From G963667675 sp964291545 (GTDB taxonomy: Bacteria; Chloroflexota; Dehalococcoidia; Lucifugimonadales; UBA3495), in the NCBI GenBank assembly GCA_964291545.2, contig OZ219859.1:62001-126000 (forward strand): a stretch of DNA of 64,000 nucleotides, read 5' to 3'. Shown piece by piece: positions 8,503 through 17,518 of the stretch. The notes under the pieces are model-generated. The model ran no database searches and had not been told where the DNA came from. It saw only the letters and a list, made by a program, of their open reading frames with translations. The stretch's first letter is position 1. Every line of letters begins with the position of its first letter. Position numbers and translations under genes: made by a program.

Positions 8503-9257
8503 CGGACTATCTGCTGGTGCACGGCGCGGGACAAGGAGCCTGGACTTGGGGAGCCGTTTGGGGGCACCTGACATCACCGGTGGAGCACCCGCCGCGGCTT
8601 TACATGCCCGGCCGCGCCGGCCGGGTCTACCCGTTGGACCTGCCCGGCCATGGCGCTGATGCCGACGGCGATACGGCAGAGGTACGCCTGGAGGAGTGCG
8701 TCCACGCCATTACCCGGGCTGTTGAGCGAGAGGGCCTGAAGGACCTGGTGCTGGTTGGCCACGGGTTTGCGGGAGGCTTGATTCTCCGGGCGGCCAACCA
8801 ATTGTCCCAGCCGCCAAAGAGGCTGGTCCTGATTTCCGGGATAATTCCCGTCAGCCAGAGGTCAATGCTCAGCGCGCTCCCCTGGGCCACCAGGACAGGG
8901 TTCAGGCTCCTGGCAGGCCTGAGCAAGCTGTTTCGACGAGAATTCCTGATGCCTCCGTGGGCCGTCTCCCGAATCCTGTGCAACGGCATGGACACCATGG
9001 AGGTTGTGCAGGCCCTGGGGTTCTTTGGCCCCCTACCGACCAAGGCCTTAAACGCCAGGCTGTCGTTGGATGACGGCCCTCCTCCCTGCCCGGTTACCTA
9101 TGTCGTGTTGAACAACAGCAAGCTGGTGCCGCCCAGCGCGCAGATGCGCATGGCGCACCGGATTCCCGACGTTGACATAATTACAGTGGACTCATGCCAC
9201 CTGGCGACCCTGTCCAGCCCCAAGGAACTGGCCGATATATTGCTGGCCTACGCCTGA
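8499..9257 (+). CDS. Alpha/beta hydrolase-fold protein lacking the nucleophile Ser
   Basis: The protein starts LLVHGAGQGAWTWG, the oxyanion region of hydrolase-fold proteins, and has a late His in DSCHLATLSSP (His234), as in plant-type esterase/hydroxynitrile-lyase relatives. The nucleophile elbow, normally G-H-S-x-G, reads GHGFAGG, so Gly89 replaces Ser. The family usually needs this Ser, so the protein may be a non-hydrolytic member or use another residue. Start overlaps selA by 4 bp, so the two are co-translated, but no functional link is evident. Confidence 0.8.
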   Translation: MTDYLLVHGAGQGAWTWGAVWGHLTSPVEHPPRLYMPGRAGRVYPLDLPGHGADADGDTAEVRLEECVHAITRAVEREGLKDLVLVGHGFAGGLILRAANQLSQPPKRLVLISGIIPVSQRSMLSALPWATRTGFRLLAGLSKLFRREFLMPPWAVSRILCNGMDTMEVVQALGFFGPLPTKALNARLSLDDGPPPCPVTYVVLNNSKLVPPSAQMRMAHRIPDVDIITVDSCHLATLSSPKELADILLAYA

Positions 9258-9316
9258 CGCAGCTCGGCGAGCCGGGAGCTGGATTGACCTGGAAACCTAA
9301 GATTGTGGAGGCAGCT

Positions 9317-9679
9317 ATGCAACGCTTCAGAATTTCTGAGATTGACGATATTCCAATGGCTACGGCAACTCCGGTCCCCGGCTGGATGGGCGGAGAGGTC
9401 AGCCGGTCAACTCAACCGATGTTGGCGGCGGGCGACAGCAAGTGGGTTCGCGCCTTTGTCGTGACTTTTGGAAAGGGCGCCAGCACAGGATGGCACACCC
9501 ATGACAGCGACCAGATATTGGTTATCACCGCCGGAAACGGCATAGTCGCGAACGAGAGCGAGGAACTGGACGTAGCAGTGGGCGACGTGGTGCAGATACT
9601 GCCGGGCGAGAACCACTGGCACGGCGCCACGAAAGATTCCACCATGTCGCATCTTTCGGTAGTAGCAGTCACCGAGTAG
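9317..9679 (+). CDS. Small cupin-domain protein
   Basis: About 120 residues forming one cupin barrel. Motif 1 is GWHTHDSDQILVITAGNG, giving two His and one acidic/Gln position; motif 2 is GDVVQILPGENHWHGA. Metal binding is likely. ATG 9317 is preceded by GGAGG, which decides the start against longer upstream readings. It sits 60 nt after the hydrolase and may be in the same transcript. Substrate unknown. Confidence 0.85.
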   Translation: MQRFRISEIDDIPMATATPVPGWMGGEVSRSTQPMLAAGDSKWVRAFVVTFGKGASTGWHTHDSDQILVITAGNGIVANESEELDVAVGDVVQILPGENHWHGATKDSTMSHLSVVAVTE

Positions 9680-9725
9680 GCCCCAGAGAGCTTTTTACAG
9701 GGTGTTTCGGGCCGTATAACGTCCG

Positions 9726-9747
9726 AGGGCCGTCCAGCGACGGCCCT
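9726..9747. terminator. Hairpin between convergent cupin and groEL genes
   Basis: AGGGCCGTC and GACGGCCCT form a perfect 9-bp stem with a CAGC loop. There is no T-run on either strand, so it may act as a bidirectional barrier rather than a classical intrinsic terminator. Confidence 0.55.
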
Positions 9748-9779
9748 AGAACTCAGTGTTCCACGGTTAGCAGGCCCTC

Positions 9780-11384
9780 TTAGTGGACGTGTCCGTGCTC
9801 CGGCTCGGGTTCCTCGGTCTGGGTGATTAGGGACTCGGTGGTTAGGATCATTCCCGCCACGCTGCCGGCGTTCTCCAATGCCTTGCGCGAGACCTTTGCC
9901 GGGTCCATGATCCCCCGGTCCATCAGATCGCAATATTCGTTGGTGCGGGCGTCAAAGCCGAAATTGGCGTCGGGGCCGTTGCGGACCCTGTCAACCACAA
10001 CCTGACCGTGCTGTCCGGCGTTGGCGCCGATGATGCGCAACGGCTCTTCCAAGGCCAGCTTGACTATGGACTTGGCCACCGCTTCGTCGGCGCGCAGCTC
10101 CAAATCGTCCAGGGCAGACAACGCCCTTATATATGCCGACCCGCCGCCCGGCAGCACCCCTTCCTCGGCGGCGGCTCTGGTGGCCGAGAGGGCGTCCTGC
10201 ACCCGCTGCTTGAGTTCCTTTAGTTCAGGCTCGGTGGGGGCCCCGACCTTGACCACTGCAACGCCCCCGGACAGCTTGGCGATGCGCTCCTCCAGCCGTT
10301 CTTTGTCGTACTCTGAGGTCGTTTCCTCGGCCAGCACCTTTAGCTGGTCTTCCCGGGCCTTGATCATGTCCGGGGAGCCCCTGCCTTCGACTATGACGGT
10401 CTTGTCCTTGGTGGTTTCTATGCGCCGGGCTTCACCCAAGTCTGCGACAGTAGCGGCGTCCAGCTTGCGGCCCTGGTCTTCGGAGATGACCTGGGCTCCG
10501 GTGAGAATAGCGATGTCTTCCAGCATGGCCTTGCGGCGGTCGCCAAATCCCGGGGCCTTGACTGCCAGGCAGTTAAGGGCGCCGCGCAGCTTGTTGACCA
10601 CCAGCACCGCCAGGGCCTCGCCTTCCACGTCCTCCGCAATCACCACCAGGGGCCTGGACAGGGGCGCCAACTGCTCCAGGAGGGGGACCAACTCGGCGAC
10701 GGCGGAGATTTTCTTGTCGGTTATCAGTATGTAGGGGTTCTCCAGGTGGGCCTCCATGCGCTGGCGGTCGGTCACGAAGTGGGGGCTGATGTAGCCCCGT
10801 TCGAAGTGCATTCCTTCGACGTACTCGGTTTCGGACTCGACGCCTTTGCCTTCCTCGATGGTGATCACTCCCTGGGGGCCAACCTTGTCCAGCATCTCCC
10901 CCAGCAGTTCACCGACCCCGGCGTCGTTGGCGGATATGGACGCCACCTGGGTCAGCTGCTCGCGGCCTTTGACCTCGACGGCGTTGCTTTGCAACTGCTC
11001 CACCACGGCCGCCACGCATTTGTCGATGCCCCGCTTGATGGCCATGGGGTCGGCTCCGGCGGCGGCGTTCTTCATGCCCTGGTGCACCATGACGTGGGCC
11101 AGCACGGTGGCAGTGGTGGTCCCGTCCCCGGCGGTATCGTTGGTCTTGGTGGCCGCTTCCTTGATCAACTGGGCGCCCATGTTTTCGAAGGAGTCGGCCA
11201 GGTCAATCTCCTTGACTATGGACGCGCCGTCGTTAGTTACCACCGGCGCCCCCCATTTTCTTTCCAGGATGACGTTCTGGCCCTTGGGGCCCAAGGTAAG
11301 GCGCACGGCGTCGGCAACGATGTCTACGCCTCTCAATAACGCCGCCTGGGCCGTGCCTTCAGTTACGATTTCTTTAGCCGGCAT
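9780..11384 (-). CDS. groEL: Chaperonin GroEL (Hsp60)
   Basis: Folding chamber subunit, 534 residues. Hallmarks include LTLGPKGQNVILE, the ATP-site motif NDTAGDGTTTATVLA, GIDKCVAAVVEQL, APGFGDRRKAMLEDIA and EEGVLPGGGSAYI. The C-terminal tail ends in EPEPEHGHVH instead of the usual Gly/Met-rich tail. No groES is adjacent, so this is a single chaperonin gene; the co-chaperonin must be elsewhere. I see no CIRCE inverted repeat upstream. The ATG is preceded by a GGAAGGAGC ribosome binding site. Confidence 0.97.
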   Translation of the reverse strand: MPAKEIVTEGTAQAALLRGVDIVADAVRLTLGPKGQNVILERKWGAPVVTNDGASIVKEIDLADSFENMGAQLIKEAATKTNDTAGDGTTTATVLAHVMVHQGMKNAAAGADPMAIKRGIDKCVAAVVEQLQSNAVEVKGREQLTQVASISANDAGVGELLGEMLDKVGPQGVITIEEGKGVESETEYVEGMHFERGYISPHFVTDRQRMEAHLENPYILITDKKISAVAELVPLLEQLAPLSRPLVVIAEDVEGEALAVLVVNKLRGALNCLAVKAPGFGDRRKAMLEDIAILTGAQVISEDQGRKLDAATVADLGEARRIETTKDKTVIVEGRGSPDMIKAREDQLKVLAEETTSEYDKERLEERIAKLSGGVAVVKVGAPTEPELKELKQRVQDALSATRAAAEEGVLPGGGSAYIRALSALDDLELRADEAVAKSIVKLALEEPLRIIGANAGQHGQVVVDRVRNGPDANFGFDARTNEYCDLMDRGIMDPAKVSRKALENAGSVAGMILTTESLITQTEEPEPEHGHVH

Positions 11385-11613
11385 GTTCTTGCTCCTTCCG
11401 AGGTTATGGTTGCGTGCGCCGAGACGCTACGGCATGCGTCCGCAGGCCTGGGCCGATGGGCGCCAACGCCTTGCGCGGGCTTTGACGCCAAGTTGTCAAT
11501 CGACAGGTAACAGAATAATTGGCGCTGGGCCGACGGTCAAGATGGTTGCAGCGCGGGAGAAGGCCAGCCAGTCTCGATGCCAAGTGATGCCCGGCGGCGG
11601 TGAAATCAGGGTG

Positions 11614-11622
11614 TGCTACACT
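11614..11622 (+). promoter_or_regulatory. Extended -10 giving a leaderless EndoQ-like mRNA
   Basis: TGC TACACT ends 6 nt before the ATG at 11629. Transcription normally starts about 7 nt after the -10, so the message would begin at or next to the start codon. No ribosome binding site is visible, which agrees. Confidence 0.5.
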
Positions 11623-11628
11623 CCGGCC

Positions 11629-12873
11629 ATGCCTTCCTACTCCGCCGACCTCCACCTGCATTCTCCGTACGCATACGCCTGCAGCAAGAACCTGACCTTG
11701 GAGAACCTTGCCGCCTGGGCCAGGATAAAGGGCATCCAACTCCTGGCCAGCGGCGATTTCACCCATCCCGCCTGGCGGAAGGAGTTGGGCCGAAAACTCG
11801 AGCCGGACGGGCGGGGCCTGTTTCAATACGACGGCGCGCACTTCGTCCTGGGCACGGAGGTAAGCTGCGTTTACTCACAGGGCGGAATAGTCCGCCGGGT
11901 GCACCTGCTGCTGCTGGCCCCCGGTTTTCCCACGGTGGATCGGATCATCCAGGCCCTGGCCGGTATGAAATACAACCTGGAGTCCGACGGCCGCCCCACG
12001 CTGGGTATGTCCGCTCGGGACTTGACGGCGTTAGTGTTGGACGTCAACCCGGACTGTATTGTCATACCGGCCCACGTCTGGACCCCGTGGTACGGCGCTT
12101 TCGGCTCAAAGACAGGGTTCGACAACCTGGAGGAATGCTTTCTGGACATGGCCTGCCACGTCCACGCCATCGAGACCGGGTTGTCCAGCGACCCGGCCAT
12201 GAACTGGCGGGTCCCCTGGCTGGAAGGCAAGGCCATAGTGTCCTTTTCCGATGCTCATTCGCCGCCCAAGCTGGGCCGCGAGTTCACGGTGTTCCATGGA
12301 GAAATGAGCTACCGGGGGCTGGCAGAGTCATTGACCCGGAACCAGATTGCTTACACCGTGGAGTTTTATCCCGAGGAAGGAAAGTACCACTACACCGGTC
12401 ACCGCAAATGCGGGGTGTGTCACAGCCCTGATGACACCGCCGAGTACGGCCCGGACTGCCCCAAGTGCGGCCGGCCGCTGACGCTGGGGGTGCTCCACCG
12501 CATCCGGGGAATGTCAGAAGGCCCGGCGTTGGAGGCACCGGGCGCAGACGGGTTCGTGCGCCACGAAAGACGGAGGCCGCCGTTCATTCGTTTGGTCCCG
12601 CTGGTCGAGATTATCGCCGGCGTCGCGAACGTAGGGACTTCCTCTAAAAGGGTCCAGGCCGAATACCTGCGGCTGACCCGGGAATTTGGCAGCGAGATTC
12701 AAGCGCTGATGTCGGCGGGGGCCGGCGAGTTGTCCATGGCCGCGGGGGAACCCCTGGCCCAAGCCGTGCTTCAGGCGAGAACAGGTAATGTCGACATCAG
12801 ACCGGGGTATGACGGGGAGTACGGAAGGGTCAGCCTAGGACGGTTCATAGCCAGTCCCCGAGTTGCGGGATGA
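11629..12873 (+). CDS. PHP-domain nuclease of the endonuclease Q type
   Basis: The N-terminus YSADLHLHSPYAYACSKNLT and GDFTHP are PHP metal-binding motifs, with GTEVSC, HVWTPW and SDAHS completing the phosphoesterase site. A four-Cys zinc knuckle follows (Cys261, 264, 277, 280) then LTLGVLHRI. This order and the wording match endonuclease Q, which nicks DNA 5' of deaminated bases; that family is best known from archaea and is patchy in bacteria. The 414-residue length fits. The assignment rests on motif recall; other TIGR00375-type PHP proteins are the alternative. Confidence 0.82.
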   Translation: MPSYSADLHLHSPYAYACSKNLTLENLAAWARIKGIQLLASGDFTHPAWRKELGRKLEPDGRGLFQYDGAHFVLGTEVSCVYSQGGIVRRVHLLLLAPGFPTVDRIIQALAGMKYNLESDGRPTLGMSARDLTALVLDVNPDCIVIPAHVWTPWYGAFGSKTGFDNLEECFLDMACHVHAIETGLSSDPAMNWRVPWLEGKAIVSFSDAHSPPKLGREFTVFHGEMSYRGLAESLTRNQIAYTVEFYPEEGKYHYTGHRKCGVCHSPDDTAEYGPDCPKCGRPLTLGVLHRIRGMSEGPALEAPGADGFVRHERRRPPFIRLVPLVEIIAGVANVGTSSKRVQAEYLRLTREFGSEIQALMSAGAGELSMAAGEPLAQAVLQARTGNVDIRPGYDGEYGRVSLGRFIASPRVAG

Positions 12874-12880
12874 CCGGCTG

Positions 12881-15004
12881 CTAGTTGCCGGCTCCGAACG
12901 CCAGGCGCACGGCTTCCATGGACACGGGGTTGTATGACCCGGCAGCTACCCGTTGGCCGAAGGCCAGCCGGCCGACGCCTGCAGGTGCGCCATCGATTAG
13001 AAGCTCGGTATCTCCAGTCACCGAGAGGGTCAACAAGTCCAGTCCGCCGGTGGTAAGAGTGACGTCGGTCTCGCCGCTGGGCCGGGATACGATTCCCATG
13101 ATTGTTCCTTGCGCCAAGGCCGCCACCGGGGACTTGAGGCTCAACGCGACCAGTTCGGGGGGCTCGGAGGCCTGGGAAATGTCTCCGCCGTCCGTCCCAC
13201 TGTAACGAGTTGTGGGCCGTATGAGGTCTCCGGCGCGGACTTCCGTGATGGAGATCGACTGGCCGTCCCTGGTGACACTCGTGCTCTCGTTGTGGCTGAA
13301 GGCCGCAAGGTCGCCGTCTATCGTGAAGACCAGCATATTGCCGGGCTGGACCTTGGCAATGAAGCTGTGGACCACTCCTCTGAACGTCTGCTGGGAGCTG
13401 TAAATTGCCAGCCGTTCCAAATTGAGGATGGCCAGAGACACTGGGTCGTAACTTGCGGCCACCAAGATCTGCGGTAAGGATGAGAGTCCCATAGATTCAA
13501 CGTCGCCGCTGAGGGGGCTATCGGGACCGAAGTTGAGCTGAAGCTCGCCGCCGGTAAACTGGTCGTCAATGGTGACAGTCGGCGGGTCCGAGGTCGGGCT
13601 GACGGAAGTTACCGGACCCCTGGCCTCTCCTTGTCCGGCCAAGGACACAAGGGTGGGCACCGCCTCACTGGGCACCGTCGGTCCGGGCAGCACCAGGGCC
13701 CTGATGGCATTGCCGGTCTCCCACTCGTACCAGACCCTGACCCTGCCGGCTAATTCCAATTGTTCGAAGTGGGTTTCCTGGCCCCCGAATAGTCCGGCGT
13801 AGTCCGCCGTGGTTCCACCTTGCCGGAGCCAATTCTCCGCTGCTCCGGCAGGCAATTCGTGGGGAATTCTCCACAACTCGGACGAGTCGGTGAAAACAAC
13901 TTCGGCAGGAGGCAAGGGCGCCTGCCGTATGATCAAGCTCATCCTTTGGGAGTCCACGGCGGTGATGATGCCCTCGGCCTCCACGGTCGGGCTGCCTCCG
14001 CCTGCTTGCGACAGGGCTGCTCGGTATGCTGCGTGAGTACCGGCCAGCTCCTCGAACGACCGGCGCTGGTCGATTTCGTCCTGTAATTGGTTGGCTTGGA
14101 CAAGCGTCGTCAGATGGTAGGTGCTGCTGCCGAGCAACCTCTGCCGCAGCCGAGCCGCGGCGGTTTCGTCCCCGGCGGCTTGGGCGGCGTTGATGGCTGT
14201 GTTAAGCCGCTCCAGGCTGTCCAGGGCGGGTTCGACGCCGGTGACCAGCCAGCCGTCGGAGCGCGGGCCTTGGGTCACCACTGCAGTCACCAACTCGCCG
14301 GTCCTCAGGGTGGAAAGATCGACCAGGGACCTGGCTGTCACCCGGTGGCCTTCAATCGAGTGGACTGTCAGCAAGCCGCTGACACCGTTTTCGTCACTGG
14401 TGGACACGACAACGCCGGTCAGGTGGCGATACAGGAACGGCCCGTCCGTTTCCGCAAGGTCGTGCCGAGCCTGCTCTCCCGCCAATGACGTGGCGACGAC
14501 CTGGCGTATGTCTGCGCCATGGATGGAAACGGGCCACGGCAAGTTGAAGGTAGCGCTGTCAAACCCGCCTGGGCCTGGGGAAGCCAGCGGCACAAGCTGT
14601 CCGTTGACGCTTACAGTAGCGTCGGGAGAAACCTCTAGCTCAACCGAGTCGGCTTGGTCGCCGATGACAGTCAATGTGAAGTCCGTGGAATCAGACGGAG
14701 GGAATATGACAGGTGCAGGAGTGGGCTCAGGCTCCACAGGCGCGGGGGTCGGCGTCGGCGCAGGGGTAGTTGGGGTTGCGGTGGCTGTTGGAGCTACGGG
14801 AGCAGCAGTCGGCGTTTCCGTGGGGGTAGCGACTGGGGTGGCGGTGGAGGCCGGCGCTTGCGTGGGGGTTTCCGGCGGGGTAGTGGGGGTCGGTGTTTCG
14901 TCGCCGTCGCAAGCGGCCAGCAAGACCATCGCGGCGGTGAATGACACTACCGCCAGCTGGATGATGCGCCGCCTACCCAGTCCCCCCACCGTCTTCTCCT
15001 GCAC
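12881..15004 (-). CDS. Large secreted lipoprotein with DUF5666-like repeats
   Basis: A basic N-terminus and hydrophobic segment end in the lipobox LLAAC followed by DGDE. About 85 residues of Thr/Pro/Ala linker lead to a 580-residue outer part. Repeated blocks begin with a G.V..V.. strand and end with GD.V (for example LTGVVVSTSD, EGIITAVDSQ, RGPVTSVSPT, RGVVHSFIAK, QGTIMGIVSR), the style of DUF5666 small beta-barrel repeats. I infer an extracytoplasmic binding or scaffold role; nothing points to an enzyme. Stands alone, convergent with the EndoQ-like gene (7-nt gap). Confidence 0.8.
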   Translation of the reverse strand: MQEKTVGGLGRRRIIQLAVVSFTAAMVLLAACDGDETPTPTTPPETPTQAPASTATPVATPTETPTAAPVAPTATATPTTPAPTPTPAPVEPEPTPAPVIFPPSDSTDFTLTVIGDQADSVELEVSPDATVSVNGQLVPLASPGPGGFDSATFNLPWPVSIHGADIRQVVATSLAGEQARHDLAETDGPFLYRHLTGVVVSTSDENGVSGLLTVHSIEGHRVTARSLVDLSTLRTGELVTAVVTQGPRSDGWLVTGVEPALDSLERLNTAINAAQAAGDETAAARLRQRLLGSSTYHLTTLVQANQLQDEIDQRRSFEELAGTHAAYRAALSQAGGGSPTVEAEGIITAVDSQRMSLIIRQAPLPPAEVVFTDSSELWRIPHELPAGAAENWLRQGGTTADYAGLFGGQETHFEQLELAGRVRVWYEWETGNAIRALVLPGPTVPSEAVPTLVSLAGQGEARGPVTSVSPTSDPPTVTIDDQFTGGELQLNFGPDSPLSGDVESMGLSSLPQILVAASYDPVSLAILNLERLAIYSSQQTFRGVVHSFIAKVQPGNMLVFTIDGDLAAFSHNESTSVTRDGQSISITEVRAGDLIRPTTRYSGTDGGDISQASEPPELVALSLKSPVAALAQGTIMGIVSRPSGETDVTLTTGGLDLLTLSVTGDTELLIDGAPAGVGRLAFGQRVAAGSYNPVSMEAVRLAFGAGN

Positions 15005-15130
15005 CGCAAGGCACCAGCCGCCGGTTGCTCAGCCTGGCTGCCGTCTGAAGTCGCCGCCCCGTTCAGGGCGGGCATTTACCAAGTATATACCACCGGTCAG
15101 GAATCAAGTAGCTGGGCTCGCGACGAGTTA

Positions 15131-15139
15131 TGATAAGAT
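15131..15139 (+). promoter_or_regulatory. Extended -10 promoter upstream of the rimI-like gene
   Basis: TGA TAAGAT fits TGnTAnnnT and lies 51 nt before the ATG at 15191, in the divergent gap with the large lipoprotein gene. Confidence 0.45.
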
Positions 15140-15190
15140 TATCGAACTATTTCGTACTCGCAGAAACGGATTCCCGACCAGCGCGGGCCT

Positions 15191-15844
15191 ATGCTCATGG
15201 ACGTTTCGCTTCGACGCCTGAAGGTCGATGACCTAAACCAGGTCATCGACATCGAACGAGAGGCATTTTCCCCCCTTTGGTTCAGCACACCCTTCAAAAG
15301 GGACTTGAAGAACCGCAGGGCCTGCTACCTGGTGGCCTGCGGCGGAGAGCCCGCGCAAGCGTACCAACAAGAGCATTCCATTGAGCCGGAGGGAGGCCAT
15401 CCCTGGAGCCGCCTGGCGCGGGGACTGCGCAGGCTGATGGCCGGGGATGATCAGCGGGACGATACCGGTTCCATGATCGCCGGGTATGTCAGCGTTTGGT
15501 ACCAGCAAGAGGAAGCTCACATTACCGAGATAGCGGTGCGGGAAAAGTTCCGCGGCAGGGGGATAGGCGAGTTGCTGCTGATCGGCTCCCTCAGGGCCGC
15601 AGTGGAATACGGCTCCAAGGCAATGACCCTGGAGGCCCGGGTGTCTAACTTCATAGCCCAGAGGCTGTACGAGAAATACCTGTTTAAGGCCGTGGGCACC
15701 CGCAAGGCCTACTATTCAGATAACCGGGAAGACGCGGTGATTATGACCGTGGACTGCATAGACAGTGAAGACTACCGGGTACGGTTCGAGGAGTTGCAGG
15801 ACGCCTACCGCTCGCGGTGGGGAGAGATATGCATTCACCTGTGA
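15191..15844 (+). CDS. rimI: GNAT acetyltransferase, RimI-like
   Basis: The opening (VSLRRLKVDDLNQVIDIEREAF) and the acetyl-CoA loop (VREKFRGRGIGELLL) are typical of GNAT enzymes, and the end (ARVSN then LYEKYLFKAVGTRKAYYSDNREDAVIM) is the RimI signature. The family acetylates the N-terminus of ribosomal protein S18. At 217 residues it is about 60 longer than usual RimI: an insertion of ~45 residues rich in charged residues sits near 53-97. The symbol is a family label; another N-terminal acetylation target is possible. Confidence 0.82.
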   Translation: MLMDVSLRRLKVDDLNQVIDIEREAFSPLWFSTPFKRDLKNRRACYLVACGGEPAQAYQQEHSIEPEGGHPWSRLARGLRRLMAGDDQRDDTGSMIAGYVSVWYQQEEAHITEIAVREKFRGRGIGELLLIGSLRAAVEYGSKAMTLEARVSNFIAQRLYEKYLFKAVGTRKAYYSDNREDAVIMTVDCIDSEDYRVRFEELQDAYRSRWGEICIHL

Positions 15845-16005
15845 CAGCCGTGCCTTTCCCGGTGGGTTCGAGCCCGGCCCGGCAATGGGAAATCCTTGTT
15901 GACCGTCGGGGGTCTCGTTGATAGAATTGCGCAGTTATCTTGTCGGGGCGCCGCGGTATTCCCGCCGCTGCACGGCGCTGGAAGCGGCCTGGGACCGGTG
16001 AAGGC

Positions 16006-16617
16006 ATGTTGGTCATCGGGTTGACCGGCGGCATAGGCACCGGGAAGAGCGAGGCGGCCCGCCATTTGAAGGGCTTGGGAGCGACGGTAATCGAAGCCGA
16101 CGCCGTTGGCCACGAGGTGTATAAGCCCAATACCGAATGCTGGCGAGAGGTGGTGTCCGCCTTTGGAGAAGGTGTACTCCAGCCGAATGGCGAGATTGAC
16201 CGGCGAAAACTCGGCGGCATCGTCTTCTCCAGCCCGGAGCAGTTGGCCAGGTTGAACGCAATAGTTCATCCGGGGATAGCGCGGATGGTAACCGACGAGT
16301 TGGACCGTCTGCGAGTCGAGGGAACCCCGGTGGCGGTGTTGGAAGCCGCCTTGCTGTTCGAGGCGGGGTGGGACTCATTGGTGGACGAGGTGTGGGTAAC
16401 CGACTCGCCGGTGGAAGACGTCGTCCAGAGGCTGCAAGTCCGCAGCGGGCTTTCGCCCCGGGAAGTGGTCGAGCGGATTGACGCTCAGATGGACAGCTCA
16501 GAGCGGCTGGCCCAAGCGGATGTCGTGATACACAACGCCTCTGGCGTGGACGAGTTGAAACGCGCAGTCGACAACCTTTGGAACAGCAGGGTAAAGGAAA
16601 GAGCAGCGGAAGAGTAA
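16006..16617 (+). CDS. coaE: Dephospho-CoA kinase
   Basis: Last step of coenzyme A synthesis: phosphorylates the ribose 3'-OH of dephospho-CoA. The P-loop GLTGGIGTGKSEAARHL begins at residue 4, the substrate motif EADAVGHEVY follows, then NAIVHPGI and EAALLFEAGWDSLVDEVWV. Length of 203 residues is standard. ATG 16006 follows GAAGG. The stop TAA shares an A with the next ATG, so it is coupled to the AAA ATPase gene. Confidence 0.95.
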   Translation: MLVIGLTGGIGTGKSEAARHLKGLGATVIEADAVGHEVYKPNTECWREVVSAFGEGVLQPNGEIDRRKLGGIVFSSPEQLARLNAIVHPGIARMVTDELDRLRVEGTPVAVLEAALLFEAGWDSLVDEVWVTDSPVEDVVQRLQVRSGLSPREVVERIDAQMDSSERLAQADVVIHNASGVDELKRAVDNLWNSRVKERAAEE

Positions 16618-17510
16618 TGGTAGATATCTCCGAACCGACATTCAAAGAATACGCCATCGAAGAGTTCCTGGTACGCAGCGAACCGTATTACAGGCCCGTG
16701 GGCGACGAACTGGAACTGTTTACCGCGGCCTATAACCAGCACATCCCGGTCCTGCTGAAGGGTCCCACCGGCTGCGGTAAGACCCGGTTTGTGGAGTACA
16801 TGGCCTGGCGGCTTGGCCGGCCCCTGACCGTGGTCAAGGGGAGAAAGAGCCAGAAGCTGGCCGACGGAGAAGTGCGGGTGCCCCTGGTGACCATAGCCTG
16901 CCACGAAGACCTGACGGCCAGCGACCTGGTGGGCCGGTACCTGCTGGATGCCGACGGCACCAGGTGGATAGACGGGCCCATGACCAGGGCGGTGAAGTCC
17001 GGAGCCATACTGTATCTCGACGAGGTGGTGGAGGCCAGAAAAGACACCACGGTGCTGATTCACCCGCTCACCGACCACCGGCGGATCCTGCCGGTGGAAA
17101 AGACCGGGTCAATCATCGAGGCCGACGACCGGTTCCTGCTGTGCGTTTCGTACAACCCCGGCTACCAGAGCGCCCTCAAGGACATGAAGCACAGCACCAG
17201 GCAAAGGTTCATCTCCATAGAGTTCAACTATCCTCCCAGGGACATAGAAGCCGAGATTGTTCAGCGGGAGAGCGGATGCGACAAGCAGCAGGCCGAAGCC
17301 TTGGCCAAGCTGGGAGAGAAGATACGCAACCTGGAGGAGCACGGCCTGCAAGAAGGGGCCAGCACAAGGTTGCTGATCTACGCCGCTCGCCTGATGAGCG
17401 AGGGCATCCCGCCTCGCCGGGCTTGCCAGGTTGGCATCGTCTGGACTTTGACCGACGAGCCGGAGTTGCAGAGAAGCATCGAAGAGGTTGTCTCTTCGAT
17501 ATTCGAATAG
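16617..17510 (+). CDS. AAA+ ATPase of the MoxR/CbbQ type
   Basis: Walker A is GPTGCGKT (residues 49-56), Walker B is ILYLDEV with Asp135-Glu136, and the sensor region reads VSYNPGYQ. The C-terminal part resembles CbbQ_C. CbbQ/NirQ/NorQ ATPases pair with a VWA protein (CbbO/NorD) to remodel or activate a target enzyme; such a partner lies two genes downstream. ATG overlaps the coaE stop (TAATG), and GGAAGAG supplies the ribosome binding site. The client in this organism is unknown; no Rubisco, nitrite or nitric oxide reductase gene is in the window. Confidence 0.9.
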   Translation: MVDISEPTFKEYAIEEFLVRSEPYYRPVGDELELFTAAYNQHIPVLLKGPTGCGKTRFVEYMAWRLGRPLTVVKGRKSQKLADGEVRVPLVTIACHEDLTASDLVGRYLLDADGTRWIDGPMTRAVKSGAILYLDEVVEARKDTTVLIHPLTDHRRILPVEKTGSIIEADDRFLLCVSYNPGYQSALKDMKHSTRQRFISIEFNYPPRDIEAEIVQRESGCDKQQAEALAKLGEKIRNLEEHGLQEGASTRLLIYAARLMSEGIPPRRACQVGIVWTLTDEPELQRSIEEVVSSIFE

Positions 17511-17518
17511 GGGCGTGA

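Noticed and set aside
9748..9760. Second LexA box GAAC-N5-GTTC
   Set aside because: The spacing is 5 rather than 4 and it lies at the 3' ends of convergent genes.
11385..11628. CIRCE heat-shock element before groEL
   Set aside because: No TTAGCACTC-N9-GAGTGCTAA or close variant is visible.
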